Shown one piece after another: positions 52,307 through 61,508 of a stretch of 64,000 nucleotides of DNA (positions are counted from its first letter, which is position 1; the number at the start of each line of letters is the position of its first letter). Position numbers and translations under genes: made by a program. The notes under the pieces were generated by a model that was not told where the DNA came from, did no database searches, and saw only the letters and a list, made by a program, of their open reading frames with translations. Origin of the DNA: Duganella guangzhouensis (GTDB taxonomy: Bacteria; Pseudomonadota; Gammaproteobacteria; Burkholderiales; Burkholderiaceae_D); contig NZ_WKJK01000004.1 of the NCBI RefSeq assembly GCF_009674535.1, positions 124,001 through 188,000 of the forward strand, read 5' to 3'.

Positions 52307-55057
52307 TTATGGCAGCAAGTTGCCGTCGCTGTCGATCTTGCGCACCTCGCCCAGATTGAGCTCGCGCACGCCGGCTTCGATCTTGCTCAGGTCGCCCACC
52401 ACCAGCCACGTCAGCTGGCCGGGGGCGATCACCTTGGCGGCCAGTGCGTTGGCCTGTTCAGGCGTCAGCGCCATCACGCTGTCGGTGAAGGTGTTGTAGT
52501 AGTTTTCCGGCAGCTTGTATTGCAGGATGTTGCTGTAGGCGCCAGACAACTGGCCGGCCGTTTCAAACGAGCCCGGCAGTGCAAGCGTTTCGTTGGTTTG
52601 CGCATTCTTCAGTTCCGCCGCAGAGATCGGCTTGGCGCCGGCGATGGCGGCATATTCCTTGACCAGTTCCTGCAGCGATTCGCGCGTCTTGTCGGTCTGC
52701 ACCGGCGAGCTGCTCAGATACAAACGCTGACCAATCGCCGGCAGCAGCCGCGCGTTGACACCATACGACCAGTGCTTGTCTTCCCGCAGATTCATATTGA
52801 TGCGCGAGCTGAAGGTGCCACCAAAGATGTTGTTCACCACTTGCAGCGGCAAGGACTCCGGCGAGTTGCGCGGCGGCGCCAGTTGCGCGCCGTAGATCAC
52901 GCTTTGCAGCGCGCCCGGCTTGTCCATCAGGTAGACCACTGGCTTTTCCGGTGGCCGCACGACGGCGATGGTTTTCTTCGGCACCTCGCCGGCCTTCCAG
53001 CCGCCCAGCGCTTTTTCCAGCAGCGGCGTGATTTCCGCCAGCGTGGTGTCGCCCACCACCAGCAGGGTGGCGTTGTTGGGCTTGAACCAGGTTTGGTGAT
53101 ATTTGACCAGGTCGTCGCGCGTCAGGCCGGCGACGGCCGTTTCGGTGCCCGCGTTGGGTAGCGCATAGGCGTGGTCCTTGCCATACACCAGGGAAGGGAT
53201 GACGCGGTAGCCCATGGTGCTCGGATTGGTCTTTTCGCGCTGGATCAGCGCCAGCTGATCTTGCTTCATCCGGTCCAGCTCATGTTGCGCGAACGCCGGG
53301 TGCAGCAGCACGTCGGCGTAGACGTCCAGCGCTTTCGGCAAGGTCGCCTTGAGCGCGTTGACCTGGATGAACGCGCCATCGATGTTGCTGCTGGCGGCGT
53401 AGTCGGCGCCCAGTGATTCAAACTCCTCGGCAATCCGGGGCGCGGTGCGGGTGGTGGTGCCCTCTTCCAGCATGCGCAGCACCACGCCGGCCAGGCCGGC
53501 CTTGTCCGGCGTATCGGACGAATAACCGGCATCGACCAGCATCGACACATTGACCACCGGCGCGGCGTGACGCTCGGCCAGCACGACTTTCAAGCCGTTC
53601 GACAAGGTGGCTTGCTGCATCGCCGGCAGCTTCAGCGATTCCGGATGGCCCAGCGCCGGTTCCTTGCTGCGGTCCAGCTTGGCCGTGGCGGACAGATCGG
53701 TCGGGTACGGCTGTACTTCCAGCACGTAGTCGCCGTCGGACAGCCACTGCTGCATGATTTGTTTGATCTGCGCCGGCGTCGCCGCTTTGACCGTTTTCAG
53801 ATAATCCTTGTAGCAATCGGGATTGCCGGTAAAGGTCTGGCACGCGGCCAGCACATCGCTCTTGCCGCCAAAGCCGCCCACGCGTTCGACGATGCGGGTA
53901 TAGCTGGCCAGGATGGCGGTCTTGGCGTTCTCCAGTTCGGCGGTGGTCGGGCCCGATTTCATCAGCGCGCGCATTTCCTCATCGGCGCCCTGCTCCAGCT
54001 TGCGCATGTCGACGCCGGGACGCGCGGTCAGCTCGACATAGAACTGGCTGCCGATTTCCGCCGTGGCCTGCGCGGCCTCGGCGCCTGTGGCCAGCTGATC
54101 CTTGTAGACCAGGCGTTTATAGAAGCGCGAGGTCTTGCCGCCGCCGAGAATCTTGGCGGTCAGGTCCAGCAAGGCGTCGGCTTGCGTTTGTCCGCGCGGC
54201 GTATTCCACACCCGGTACAGGCGCGCTTGCGGCACGCGGTCCTGCACGGTCTGGCGATGGGTGCCAGTGCGCTTGGCGATCCATTCCGCTTGCTTGGCCA
54301 GCGGCGGGCCGGCCGGGATCTCGCCATAATATTGTTCGACCTTTTGCCGCGCCTGCTCCGGCGTGATGTCGCCGGCCAGCACCAGCGTGACGTTGTTAGG
54401 GCCGTAATTGGTCTTGAACCATTCCTGCACGTCGCTCATCGAAGCGGCATCCAGATCTTTCATCGAACCGATCACCGTCCACGAATAGGGATGGCCGGCC
54501 GGATAGGTGTTCTCGGTGATCAGCTGATACGCCACGCCGTACGGCCGATTCTCACCCTGACGCTTTTCGTTCTGCACCACGCCGCGCTGCAGATCGAGTT
54601 TTTTCTGGTCCAGCACGCCAAGCAGATGGCCCATGCGGTCGCTCTCGGCAAACAGCAGATAGTCCAGCATCGAGGTCGGCACGTTTTGGAAATAGTTGGT
54701 GCGGTCGGTGTTGGTGGTGCCGTTCAGACCGGTCGCACCGATGCGCTCCATCGCTTGCAGATAGGTGTGATTGAAATTGTCGCTGCCGCTGAACATCAGG
54801 TGTTCGAACAGATGGGCGAAGCCGGTCTTGCCGGGCTTTTCATTTTTCGAGCCGACGTGATACCAGGTGTTGACCGCCACCACCGGTGTCTTGTGGTCTT
54901 CGTGCACCAGCACCGTCAAGCCGTTCTTCAGCACGAACTTGGTGTATGGAATGTCCGGAATGGCGATTTCCGATTTTGCGGCGGCGTGCACCGAAACGTT
55001 GAAGGACAACAGGGCAATCGAAGCCGCGAGCGCGGTGCGGCGGAAGAACATGGTCAT
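52307..55057 (-). CDS. M16-family (pitrilysin-like) zinc peptidase, two-domain, exported
   Basis: 916 residues from ATG 55057. Signal peptide (MTMFFRRTALAASIALLSF, cleavage after VHA). The inverted zinc motif HLFEH is at residues 82-86 (GFAHLFEHLMFSGSDNFN), with the distal Glu in the QNEKRQGENRPYG region. The second half is a degenerate M16 copy (PDKAGLAGVVLRMLEEGTTT) with the RINMNLREDKHWSYGVNAR motif common to the C-terminal domains. It probably degrades peptides in the periplasm. Divergent from the DapA-family gene. Confidence 0.93.
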   Translation of the reverse strand: MTMFFRRTALAASIALLSFNVSVHAAAKSEIAIPDIPYTKFVLKNGLTVLVHEDHKTPVVAVNTWYHVGSKNEKPGKTGFAHLFEHLMFSGSDNFNHTYLQAMERIGATGLNGTTNTDRTNYFQNVPTSMLDYLLFAESDRMGHLLGVLDQKKLDLQRGVVQNEKRQGENRPYGVAYQLITENTYPAGHPYSWTVIGSMKDLDAASMSDVQEWFKTNYGPNNVTLVLAGDITPEQARQKVEQYYGEIPAGPPLAKQAEWIAKRTGTHRQTVQDRVPQARLYRVWNTPRGQTQADALLDLTAKILGGGKTSRFYKRLVYKDQLATGAEAAQATAEIGSQFYVELTARPGVDMRKLEQGADEEMRALMKSGPTTAELENAKTAILASYTRIVERVGGFGGKSDVLAACQTFTGNPDCYKDYLKTVKAATPAQIKQIMQQWLSDGDYVLEVQPYPTDLSATAKLDRSKEPALGHPESLKLPAMQQATLSNGLKVVLAERHAAPVVNVSMLVDAGYSSDTPDKAGLAGVVLRMLEEGTTTRTAPRIAEEFESLGADYAASSNIDGAFIQVNALKATLPKALDVYADVLLHPAFAQHELDRMKQDQLALIQREKTNPSTMGYRVIPSLVYGKDHAYALPNAGTETAVAGLTRDDLVKYHQTWFKPNNATLLVVGDTTLAEITPLLEKALGGWKAGEVPKKTIAVVRPPEKPVVYLMDKPGALQSVIYGAQLAPPRNSPESLPLQVVNNIFGGTFSSRINMNLREDKHWSYGVNARLLPAIGQRLYLSSSPVQTDKTRESLQELVKEYAAIAGAKPISAAELKNAQTNETLALPGSFETAGQLSGAYSNILQYKLPENYYNTFTDSVMALTPEQANALAAKVIAPGQLTWLVVGDLSKIEAGVRELNLGEVRKIDSDGNLLP

Positions 55058-55209
55058 GCGGTATCTCCTCTGTGTGCGATGGCGATCATGCATTCTATTG
55101 TTTATTAAGCAAAGTTGGGGATTTTCGTTGCTTATTATTTTTCGGACGTCAGATTCATCAAGGTGACAGAGTTGATTTCTTTTAAATCATGTACTTAGCA
55201 TCGATTGGA

Positions 55210-55228
55210 ATTTTATATTGTATAAAAT
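55210..55228. promoter_or_regulatory. Palindromic operator candidate between the M16 and DapA-family genes
   Basis: ATTTTATATTGTATAAAAT: 8-bp perfect arms around TTG. The core TTGTATAA resembles operators of FCD-type GntR regulators, and a GntR gene lies just downstream of the DapA-family gene. It is about 50 bp before that gene's ATG. Confidence 0.5.
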
Positions 55229-55278
55229 ATGCAGTCGAAGTATGATGCTCGCATCTCCCCACCACACAAGGAAACACC

Positions 55279-56223
55279 ATGAGCGACAACATTTTCACCG
55301 GCACTATTCCGGCCCTGATGACGCCTTGCAAGGCAGACCGCACCCCTGACTTCGACGCGCTGGTCAAAAAAGGCCGTGAGCTGATCGACGCCGGTATGAG
55401 CGCCGTGGTGTACTGCGGTTCGATGGGCGACTGGCCGCTGCTGACCGAAGCGCAACGCCAGGAAGGCGTGGCCCGTCTGGTCGCCGCAGGCATCCCGACC
55501 ATCGTCGGCACCGGCGCCGTCAATTCGAAGGAAGCGGTGTCGCACGCCGCCCACGCCGCCAAGGTTGGCGCGCATGGCCTGATGGTGATTCCACGCGTGC
55601 TGTCGCGCGGTTCGTCGGCCACGGCGCAGAAGGCGCACTTCTCGGCCATCCTGGAAGCCGCGCCGAAGCTGCCGGCGGTGATTTACAACAGCCCGTACTA
55701 CGGCTTCGCCACCCGCGCCGACCTGTTCTTCGCGCTGCGCGCCAAGCACCCTAACCTGATCGGCTTCAAGGAATTCGGCGGCGGCGCCGACTTGCGCTAC
55801 GCGGCGGAAAACATCACCAGCCAGGACAGCGACGTCACGCTGATGGTGGGCGTGGATACCCAGGTGTTCCACGGCTTCGTCAACTGCGGCGCCACCGGCG
55901 CCATCACCGGCATCGGCAATGCGCTGCCGCGTGAAGTGCTGCAACTGGTGGCGCTGTGCCGCAAGGCCGCCGCTGGCGATGTCACCGCGCGCCGTCAGGC
56001 CCGCGAACTGGAAGCCGCGCTGGCTGTGCTGTCGTCGTTCGACGAAGGCACCGACCTGGTGCTGTTCTACAAACACTTGATGGTGCTGAACGGCGACCTG
56101 GAATACACGCTGCACTTCAATGAAACCGATGCGCTGAGCGACGCCCAGCGCAACTACGCGGAAACCCAGTACTCGCTGTTCCGCAACTGGTACGCCCAGT
56201 GGTCGAAGGAAGTGGCGGCCTAA
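55279..56223 (+). CDS. Dihydrodipicolinate synthase/N-acetylneuraminate lyase-family protein
   Basis: 314 residues, a Schiff-base (beta/alpha)8 aldolase. Catalytic Lys in LIGFKEFGG and Tyr in AVIYNSPYYG; the early GSMGDWPLLTEAQRQEGV is the substrate-loop motif. Not the housekeeping DapA: it is longer and paired with a GntR-family regulator, which suggests a catabolic lyase. Relatives include the deaminating lyase of hydroxyproline degradation, but no other gene of that pathway is here. Substrate therefore open. Confidence 0.85.
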   Translation: MSDNIFTGTIPALMTPCKADRTPDFDALVKKGRELIDAGMSAVVYCGSMGDWPLLTEAQRQEGVARLVAAGIPTIVGTGAVNSKEAVSHAAHAAKVGAHGLMVIPRVLSRGSSATAQKAHFSAILEAAPKLPAVIYNSPYYGFATRADLFFALRAKHPNLIGFKEFGGGADLRYAAENITSQDSDVTLMVGVDTQVFHGFVNCGATGAITGIGNALPREVLQLVALCRKAAAGDVTARRQARELEAALAVLSSFDEGTDLVLFYKHLMVLNGDLEYTLHFNETDALSDAQRNYAETQYSLFRNWYAQWSKEVAA

Positions 56224-56287
56224 GCGTCAACCCAGCCGCCCCCAGGCGGGGCGGTATAATCTGCGCTCTTCATTTTTATCGCTCGCA

Positions 56288-56974
56288 ATGAATTCTCCGA
56301 AAGCGCCTGGTTTTGCAGTAAGGACGGTGGCCGAGCAGGCTGCGGATGCCTTGCGTCACAAGATCATGTCCGGCGAGCTGGCGGAAGGTTCATCGCTGCG
56401 TCAGGATGCGCTGGCGGCCGAGTTCGGCATTAGCCGGATTCCGCTGCGCGAGGCGCTGGTGCAGCTGGAGGGCGAGGGACTGGTGAGGATCATCCCGCAC
56501 AAGGGTGCGGTGGTGTCCGAGCTGTCGATCGATGAAATCAGCGAGCTGTTCATGTTGCGCGGCTTGCTGGAGCCGCTGTTGTTGAAGAAGTCGGCGCCGC
56601 GCCTGACGGCCGCCGATTTCGCCGAACTGGATACCATTCTGGCCGAGTACAAGCAGGAGCTGCATGCCCAGCACAGCACGCGCTGGGGCGAGCTCAACAC
56701 GCGCCTGCACGATGTGCTGCTGTCGCGCGCCGATCAGCCGCGCACCATGGCCATCGTGGCCACGTTGCTGCAGCAGACTGATCGCTACACGCGTTTGCAA
56801 TTATCCCTGAGTGCTGAAAGCTGCCGTCAGGCCGAGGAAGAGCACGAGGAGCTGGTGCGCCTGTGCCGCAGCGGCGAAGTGAAGGCCGCCGCCGCCCTGC
56901 TCAAGCGTCATATCGAGCACGCTTGCACCGACCTGGAACGATTCATTCTGGCGCGTCGCCGCGCCAAATCCTGA
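56288..56974 (+). CDS. GntR-family regulator, FCD type
   Basis: 228 residues. Winged helix-turn-helix in residues about 10-75 (AEQAADALRHKIMSGELAEG, AAEFGISRIPLREALVQLEG) and an all-helical FCD effector domain (EISELFMLRGLLEPLLLKKS, HEELVRLCRSGEVKAAAALL, RHIEHACTDL). The 64-bp gap after the lyase gene contains a GC hairpin (CCGCCCC/GGGGCGG, 56236-56254) running into TATAAT (56255-56260), so it may have its own promoter. It likely controls the lyase through the palindrome at 55210. Confidence 0.92.
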   Translation: MNSPKAPGFAVRTVAEQAADALRHKIMSGELAEGSSLRQDALAAEFGISRIPLREALVQLEGEGLVRIIPHKGAVVSELSIDEISELFMLRGLLEPLLLKKSAPRLTAADFAELDTILAEYKQELHAQHSTRWGELNTRLHDVLLSRADQPRTMAIVATLLQQTDRYTRLQLSLSAESCRQAEEEHEELVRLCRSGEVKAAAALLKRHIEHACTDLERFILARRRAKS

Positions 56975-56978
56975 TCCT

Positions 56979-57617
56979 TTAACCCGGCGTACCGAAGTTA
57001 AACGCGACCGATACCCGTGGCCGTGGGCCGTGGAAGGGATCGACCGCGTGCAACAGCCACGACGGAAACACCACCAGCATGCCCGGCGAGGGCCGGATCG
57101 ATTCGATATAACCAGCCGTCAAACAGCCTTCGATGCGGAAGCGCAGCAGCGGGTCGTGCATGGCCGGCAGCACGCCGCGCGGGTCCTGGAAGAACAGTTC
57201 GCCGCCATCGTCCGGGCCGGCATCGCCATCGTCCACGTAGTACACCGCCGACCAGTACGCACCCGGATGGCCGTGCAGCGCATTGCTGGTGCCGGGCGGA
57301 TTGACGTTGACCCAGGAATTGACCCGCCAGTTGAGATTGGCTTCGGCCAGGCCGTTCGGGGTTTGCAGCGCGGTGGCGGAATTGACCACCTGCGTCACCT
57401 CGCGCAGCAGCGTCTGCACGGCCGGCAGCTCCAGGGTGTGGAAATTGTCGGCCGATTGCCAACCGCCCAGATTGCTGTGGCGGCGTCCCTGCTCTTCCTG
57501 CGCGAGCGGCAGGAAATGCGCCAGCAGCTCGGCGTTGATGGCGTCGGCGTCTTCCAGCCGGGTGAGCAGCACCGGGGTGCTGAACAGTTTGCGGACCTGT
57601 ATTTCCGTGGTTGCCAT
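56979..57617 (-). CDS. Putative 2OG-Fe(II) oxygenase (TIGR02466-type)
   Basis: 212 residues. Cupin-like double-stranded helix with ligand candidates His in NALHGHPGAYWSAVYYVDDG, the distal His in FPSWLLHAVDPF, and Arg in RPRVSVAFNF for 2-oxoglutarate. The N-terminal KLFSTPVLLTRLEDADAINA is typical of this uncharacterised family. Converges with the GntR gene, 4 bp apart. Substrate unknown. Confidence 0.82.
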   Translation of the reverse strand: MATTEIQVRKLFSTPVLLTRLEDADAINAELLAHFLPLAQEEQGRRHSNLGGWQSADNFHTLELPAVQTLLREVTQVVNSATALQTPNGLAEANLNWRVNSWVNVNPPGTSNALHGHPGAYWSAVYYVDDGDAGPDDGGELFFQDPRGVLPAMHDPLLRFRIEGCLTAGYIESIRPSPGMLVVFPSWLLHAVDPFHGPRPRVSVAFNFGTPG

Positions 57618-57778
57618 CGCGCTGCCTTATTCTGTGGTTCAGATCTGTGAAGATTGTTTGCTTGGTGTCAACTAAGTGTCAAGCGAGTTGACACATTGTA
57701 CGCGGTAAAAAATTGTAAAGGCGGCCGCGATGGGGGCGTAAAATCGGCAGGGTATTCGGTGCTCGACTGGGAGGCTGC

Positions 57779-58555
57779 TTGAAAACGGCGGTGCGCGTCT
57801 TGATGCTGGTGGTGTCGCTGTGGCTGTCCGGTGGGATGCCGGCCTGGTCGCAGACGGTGCAACTGGCCAGCTATGATTATCCACCTTACATGCTGGGCGG
57901 CACTTTGCCCGGCAGTCCGGGGCCGGTGGTGCAGGTGGTGCGCGAGGCGTTTCGCCGTGCCGGCATTCCGATTGAGATCACGTTTTATCCGTTTCAGCGC
58001 GCCAAGCGGCTGGTCGAGGTCGGTGAAGTGGGCGGCATCTTCACGCTCAAGGTCACGCCGGAGCGCGAGCGGCAATTCATGTTTTCGCATGAACCCTTGC
58101 TGCAGCAGGAATACGTGTTCTATGCGCAGGCCGACAGCCCGCTGGTGTTCAGCGGCGATCTGCACAAATTGCCGAATGTGGTGATGGGGCTGGTCACCGC
58201 CACTTCCTACGGCAACCGCTTCGACGAGTTCAGCAAGACTTTGCCGGCGACGCAAAAGGATTATTCCAACAGCCACGAAGCCAATTTCCGCAAGCTGATC
58301 GCCGGCCGCATTCCCTTGATTATCTGCAGCCGCCAGGTGGGTGATGCCATTCTGCGGCGGCTGGAGGCGACGCACAAGATCAAGGTGATCGGCCCGCCGG
58401 TCGAGGTCGCCAACAGCTACCTGATGTTCAATCCCTCGGTGGTGGCGCCGGCCACCATCATCGAGTTCGACAATCAGCTGCATGCGATGCGCAAGGATGG
58501 TACGTTCCAGCGTATATTTGACAACTATTTCTACTCCATGAGGAAGCCGCCTTGA
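57779..58555 (+). CDS. Periplasmic solute-binding protein, family 3 type
   Basis: 258 residues from TTG 57779, chosen because it begins a signal peptide (KTAVRVLMLVVSLWLSGGMP, cleavage near AWSQ). The mature start VQLASYDYPPYMLGG and PGPVVQVVREAFRRAGIPIE are typical of SBP_bac_3 proteins. No ABC permease or ATPase gene adjoins it, so it may be an orphan binding protein or a sensor-type protein. The TTG start of the next gene overlaps its stop codon. Confidence 0.85.
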   Translation: MKTAVRVLMLVVSLWLSGGMPAWSQTVQLASYDYPPYMLGGTLPGSPGPVVQVVREAFRRAGIPIEITFYPFQRAKRLVEVGEVGGIFTLKVTPERERQFMFSHEPLLQQEYVFYAQADSPLVFSGDLHKLPNVVMGLVTATSYGNRFDEFSKTLPATQKDYSNSHEANFRKLIAGRIPLIICSRQVGDAILRRLEATHKIKVIGPPVEVANSYLMFNPSVVAPATIIEFDNQLHAMRKDGTFQRIFDNYFYSMRKPP

Positions 58556-59643
58556 AAATTCCGCCATCGCTGCCGGTCTGGTCCATTGTCGCCCCCGTGA
58601 TTGCCTGGCTGCTGATTGCCGGCGATGCCTACGGGCCGATTGCCCACCTGGCGGCCGGCTGGCGCGCCGCATTGCTGGCCGCAGGATTGATGGGCGGTGT
58701 GCTGGCGGCGGTGTTTCATGCGGAAGTGGTGGCGCATCGCATCGGCGAGCCCTATGGCACGCTGGTGCTGGCGCTGGCCGTCACGGCGATCGAGGTGGCG
58801 CTGATCGTGTCGTTGATGATTGCCGGCGGCGAGGCCACCAGTGGTCTGGCGCGCGATACCGTGTTTGCGGCGGTGATGATCATCCTCAACGGCATGCTGG
58901 GCATCTGCCTGCTGGCCGGCGCCGGACGGCATGGCGAGCAGAGTTTTCAATTGCAGGGCGTGTCCACCGCGCTGGCGACGCTGGCGGCGATTTCGGTGCT
59001 GACCATGGTGCTGCCGAATTACACCACCACTGCGGCGGGCGCGGCTTACAGTCCGAGCCAGCTGTCCTTCATCGCGCTGGTGTCGCTGGTGCTGTACGGG
59101 ACGTTTGTGCTGGTGCAGACGGTGCGGCATCGCGATTACTTCCTGCCCGAGCAGGGGGGCGACGATGAGCACGCACCGCCACCGCCGTTGCGCATGACGC
59201 TGTTCAGCGGCGGGCTGCTTCTGGTGTGCCTGGGTGGCGTGGTGCTGCTGGCCAAGCTGTTGTCGCCACCGCTGGAGGCGGCGGTGCTGGCGCTGGGTTT
59301 GCCGCATGCGCTGGTCGGCATCATCATCGCGGCGGTGGTGCTGTTGCCGGAAGGACTGGCGGCGTTTCACGCGGCGCGCGCGAATCGCTTGCAGACCAGC
59401 CTCAACCTGGCGCTCGGTTCGGCGCTGGCCAGCATCGGTCTGACGATACCGGCGGTGGCCTGCGTCACGCTGTTCAGCGGCGGCACGCTGGCGCTGGGGA
59501 TCGACATCAAATCGACGGTGCTGTTGTTGCTGTCGCTGCTGGTGGCCACGCTGTCGCTGGGCACTGGACGCACCACCATCATGCAGGGTATGGTGCACCT
59601 GGTGATTTTCGCCGTCTACCTGTTCACCGCCATCGTGCCGTGA
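58552..59643 (+). CDS. chaA: Calcium/sodium-proton antiporter, ChaA type
   Basis: 363 residues from TTG 58552, overlapping the previous stop as TTGA. Eleven or so transmembrane helices in two repeats. The cation-binding alpha repeats are visible: FHAEVVAHRIGEPYGTLVLA with LAVTAIEVALIVSLM, and VVLLPEGLAAFHAARANRLQ with LNLALGSALASIGLTIP, each with the conserved acidic residue. It exports calcium or other cations from the cytoplasm. Confidence 0.92.
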   Translation: MKIPPSLPVWSIVAPVIAWLLIAGDAYGPIAHLAAGWRAALLAAGLMGGVLAAVFHAEVVAHRIGEPYGTLVLALAVTAIEVALIVSLMIAGGEATSGLARDTVFAAVMIILNGMLGICLLAGAGRHGEQSFQLQGVSTALATLAAISVLTMVLPNYTTTAAGAAYSPSQLSFIALVSLVLYGTFVLVQTVRHRDYFLPEQGGDDEHAPPPPLRMTLFSGGLLLVCLGGVVLLAKLLSPPLEAAVLALGLPHALVGIIIAAVVLLPEGLAAFHAARANRLQTSLNLALGSALASIGLTIPAVACVTLFSGGTLALGIDIKSTVLLLLSLLVATLSLGTGRTTIMQGMVHLVIFAVYLFTAIVP

Positions 59644-59646
59644 GAA

Positions 59647-59880
59647 TCAGATGGTTGGATGCTGGAGGATTTCTCGGATTTTTTCGTTCAAAATTTTCTC
59701 GCGTTCTTCGCGCGTGGCCTGCCGGTTGAGCAGGATTTTTACCAGGTTGCCCTGGCTGTCCGATAGCGTAAAAACGTCGGTGTCGTCAGGTGCTTTGGTG
59801 CGGCGATCAATCAGCCAATGGAAAGCCGCCATCACGGCACCCATGCCGAGCAAAATAAAAAGCTGATCCAGATCTTTCAT
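59647..59880 (-). CDS. Small single-helix membrane protein of unknown function
   Basis: 77 residues from ATG 59880, which overlaps the upstream gene's stop codon as ATGA. One hydrophobic segment near the N terminus (FILLGMGAVMAAFHWLI), then a soluble charged tail (FTLSDSQGNLVKILLNRQAT, REEREKILNEKIREILQ). Co-transcribed with the membrane protein upstream. No family recognised. Confidence 0.7.
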   Translation of the reverse strand: MKDLDQLFILLGMGAVMAAFHWLIDRRTKAPDDTDVFTLSDSQGNLVKILLNRQATREEREKILNEKIREILQHPTI

Positions 59881-60281
59881 ATCCGCTCCTTCCATTCGTT
59901 CAGCAAAAACACGGTGACGTACAGTGTAACGCTGATCCAAAATTTCTGATCCACGTTACCGCCTATCCACCCAACTGGCCACTGGCCGCCGATGCTGAGA
60001 TACACCGTCGCGAGCCACAAAAAAGTGCCGAGAAACAGCATGACCACACCTATCTGCCTTATCGTTTCGTCCGAATGCAGCGCGGCGCCATTAAACATGG
60101 GCCTGCGCTTTGGCGAGATCACAGGAAGAAGCATGCCCAAGGCAGTTCCCGCCAAGCTGGACGGGAAGAAGTCATTCGCCTCGGGATTGTGCATAACAGT
60201 TCGCATGAAGTATTCAGCCACCCACATGGGGGCTGGTAATAGGTAAATGCACATGCGGTACCAAGTTTTCATACTGAGCAT
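59877..60281 (-). CDS. Small multi-pass membrane protein of unknown function
   Basis: 134 residues from ATG 60281 (a second ATG at 60272 is equally possible). Hydrophobic stretches near residues 10-25, 42-56, 76-97 (IGVVMLFLGTFLWLATVYLS) and 112-127 (FWISVTLYVTVFLLNEWKE) suggest four helices. It overlaps the following small gene by 4 bp. Function unknown. Confidence 0.7.
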   Translation of the reverse strand: MLSMKTWYRMCIYLLPAPMWVAEYFMRTVMHNPEANDFFPSSLAGTALGMLLPVISPKRRPMFNGAALHSDETIRQIGVVMLFLGTFLWLATVYLSIGGQWPVGWIGGNVDQKFWISVTLYVTVFLLNEWKERI

Positions 60282-60454
60282 TGTGCGCGGGCGGAAGGAA
60301 CACGGCCGGACGATTTGCAGTTCGTTTGGTCTAGCTCAAATCATTGATCTGTGTTGGGTTGAGACGCTGGAGCAAGAGAATGCTCCTTTGGGGGATGTTG
60401 TCGCTGCGCGTGGCGCTGGAGAATGGCTCATCCTTCTTTTATGGGCTGGGCATC

Positions 60455-61423
60455 ATGGAAACCAACAACACCACGCTTTCTTATCTGCCGGTGGGTATCT
60501 TCGGCGCTGTCATGGGGCTGACCGGGCTGGCGGTGGCCTGGCGGCTGGCGCATCTGCATTTCGGCGTGCCGCTGTGGATCAGTCAGGCGATCGGCGTGGC
60601 TGCCATCGCCGTGTTTGTGGCGCTGATGCTGGCCTATGGCGTCAAGGCATACGCCGGCTGGGACGCGGTGCGCGCGGAGTTCCAGCATCCGATCGCCTCC
60701 AATCTGTTCGGCACGCCGATGATCAGCCTGCTGTTGCTGCCGCTGGTGCTGGCCGATTACAGCCTGGCGCTGGCACGCCTGTCGTGGCTGCTCGGCGCGG
60801 TCGGCATGACCACGCTGGCCTGGGTGATCGTGCTGCGCTGGTTGACGCTGCGTCAGACCGCCACCCACATCGCGCCGGCGTGGATCGTGCCGGTGGTCGG
60901 CATGCTGGATGTGCCGCTGGCCGTGCCCGCGCTGCAATGGCAGGGCTTGCACGAGGTGATGGTGTTCGGGCTCGCGGTCGGCCTGTTCTTTGCCGTGCCG
61001 CTGTTCACGCTGATCTTCCAGCGGCTGGCGCTGGAAGAAGCGCTGCCGGCACCGCTGCAACCATCGCTGCTGATCCTGGTGGCGCCATTCGCGGTCGGCT
61101 TCAGCGCTTACGTCACCACCACCGGCCACATCGACCTGTTCGCGCAAGCGCTATACATGCTGATGCTGTTCGTGCTGGCTGTGCTGCTGGGCCGGCTGCG
61201 TCATCTGCCGCAGTGCTCGCCATTCCGGGTGTCGTGGTGGGCTGCCAGCTTCCCGCTGGCAGCCTCGGCCGGCGCCGCGATCCGTTATGCCGGCCAAGCC
61301 GCCAATCCGGTCGCGGACGCCATCGCGCTGCTGCTCTTGGCCATCGCCAGCGTGACAATCGTTGCATTTTTGGCACAAACTTTGGGCGGCGTGGCGCGTG
61401 GCCGGTTGAAGGCGCTGGCTTAG
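60455..61423 (+). CDS. SLAC1/TehA-type (TDT family) transporter
   Basis: 322 residues from ATG 60455 (METNNTTLSYLPVGIFGAVM); the open frame extends upstream but without hydrophobic or conserved sequence. Ten hydrophobic helices in the pairwise pattern of the tellurite-resistance/dicarboxylate transporter family (LSYLPVGIFGAVMGLTGLAV, IAPAWIVPVVGMLDVPLAVP, PSLLILVAPFAVGFSAYVTT). These proteins conduct anions or export tellurite-related compounds or dicarboxylates. Substrate not determinable. Confidence 0.88.
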   Translation: METNNTTLSYLPVGIFGAVMGLTGLAVAWRLAHLHFGVPLWISQAIGVAAIAVFVALMLAYGVKAYAGWDAVRAEFQHPIASNLFGTPMISLLLLPLVLADYSLALARLSWLLGAVGMTTLAWVIVLRWLTLRQTATHIAPAWIVPVVGMLDVPLAVPALQWQGLHEVMVFGLAVGLFFAVPLFTLIFQRLALEEALPAPLQPSLLILVAPFAVGFSAYVTTTGHIDLFAQALYMLMLFVLAVLLGRLRHLPQCSPFRVSWWAASFPLAASAGAAIRYAGQAANPVADAIALLLLAIASVTIVAFLAQTLGGVARGRLKALA

Positions 61424-61508
61424 TGTAAAGCAGGGTTAAGGCCGCGTCGGTGGCGCTATCTGCCGTGCTAGCATGGCCCGGTCATTTTTCAGGGCTATCT
61501 CCTATCTC

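Noticed and set aside
55279..56223. Housekeeping dapA
   Set aside because: Longer than usual, and paired with an FCD-type GntR regulator, which points to a catabolic lyase.
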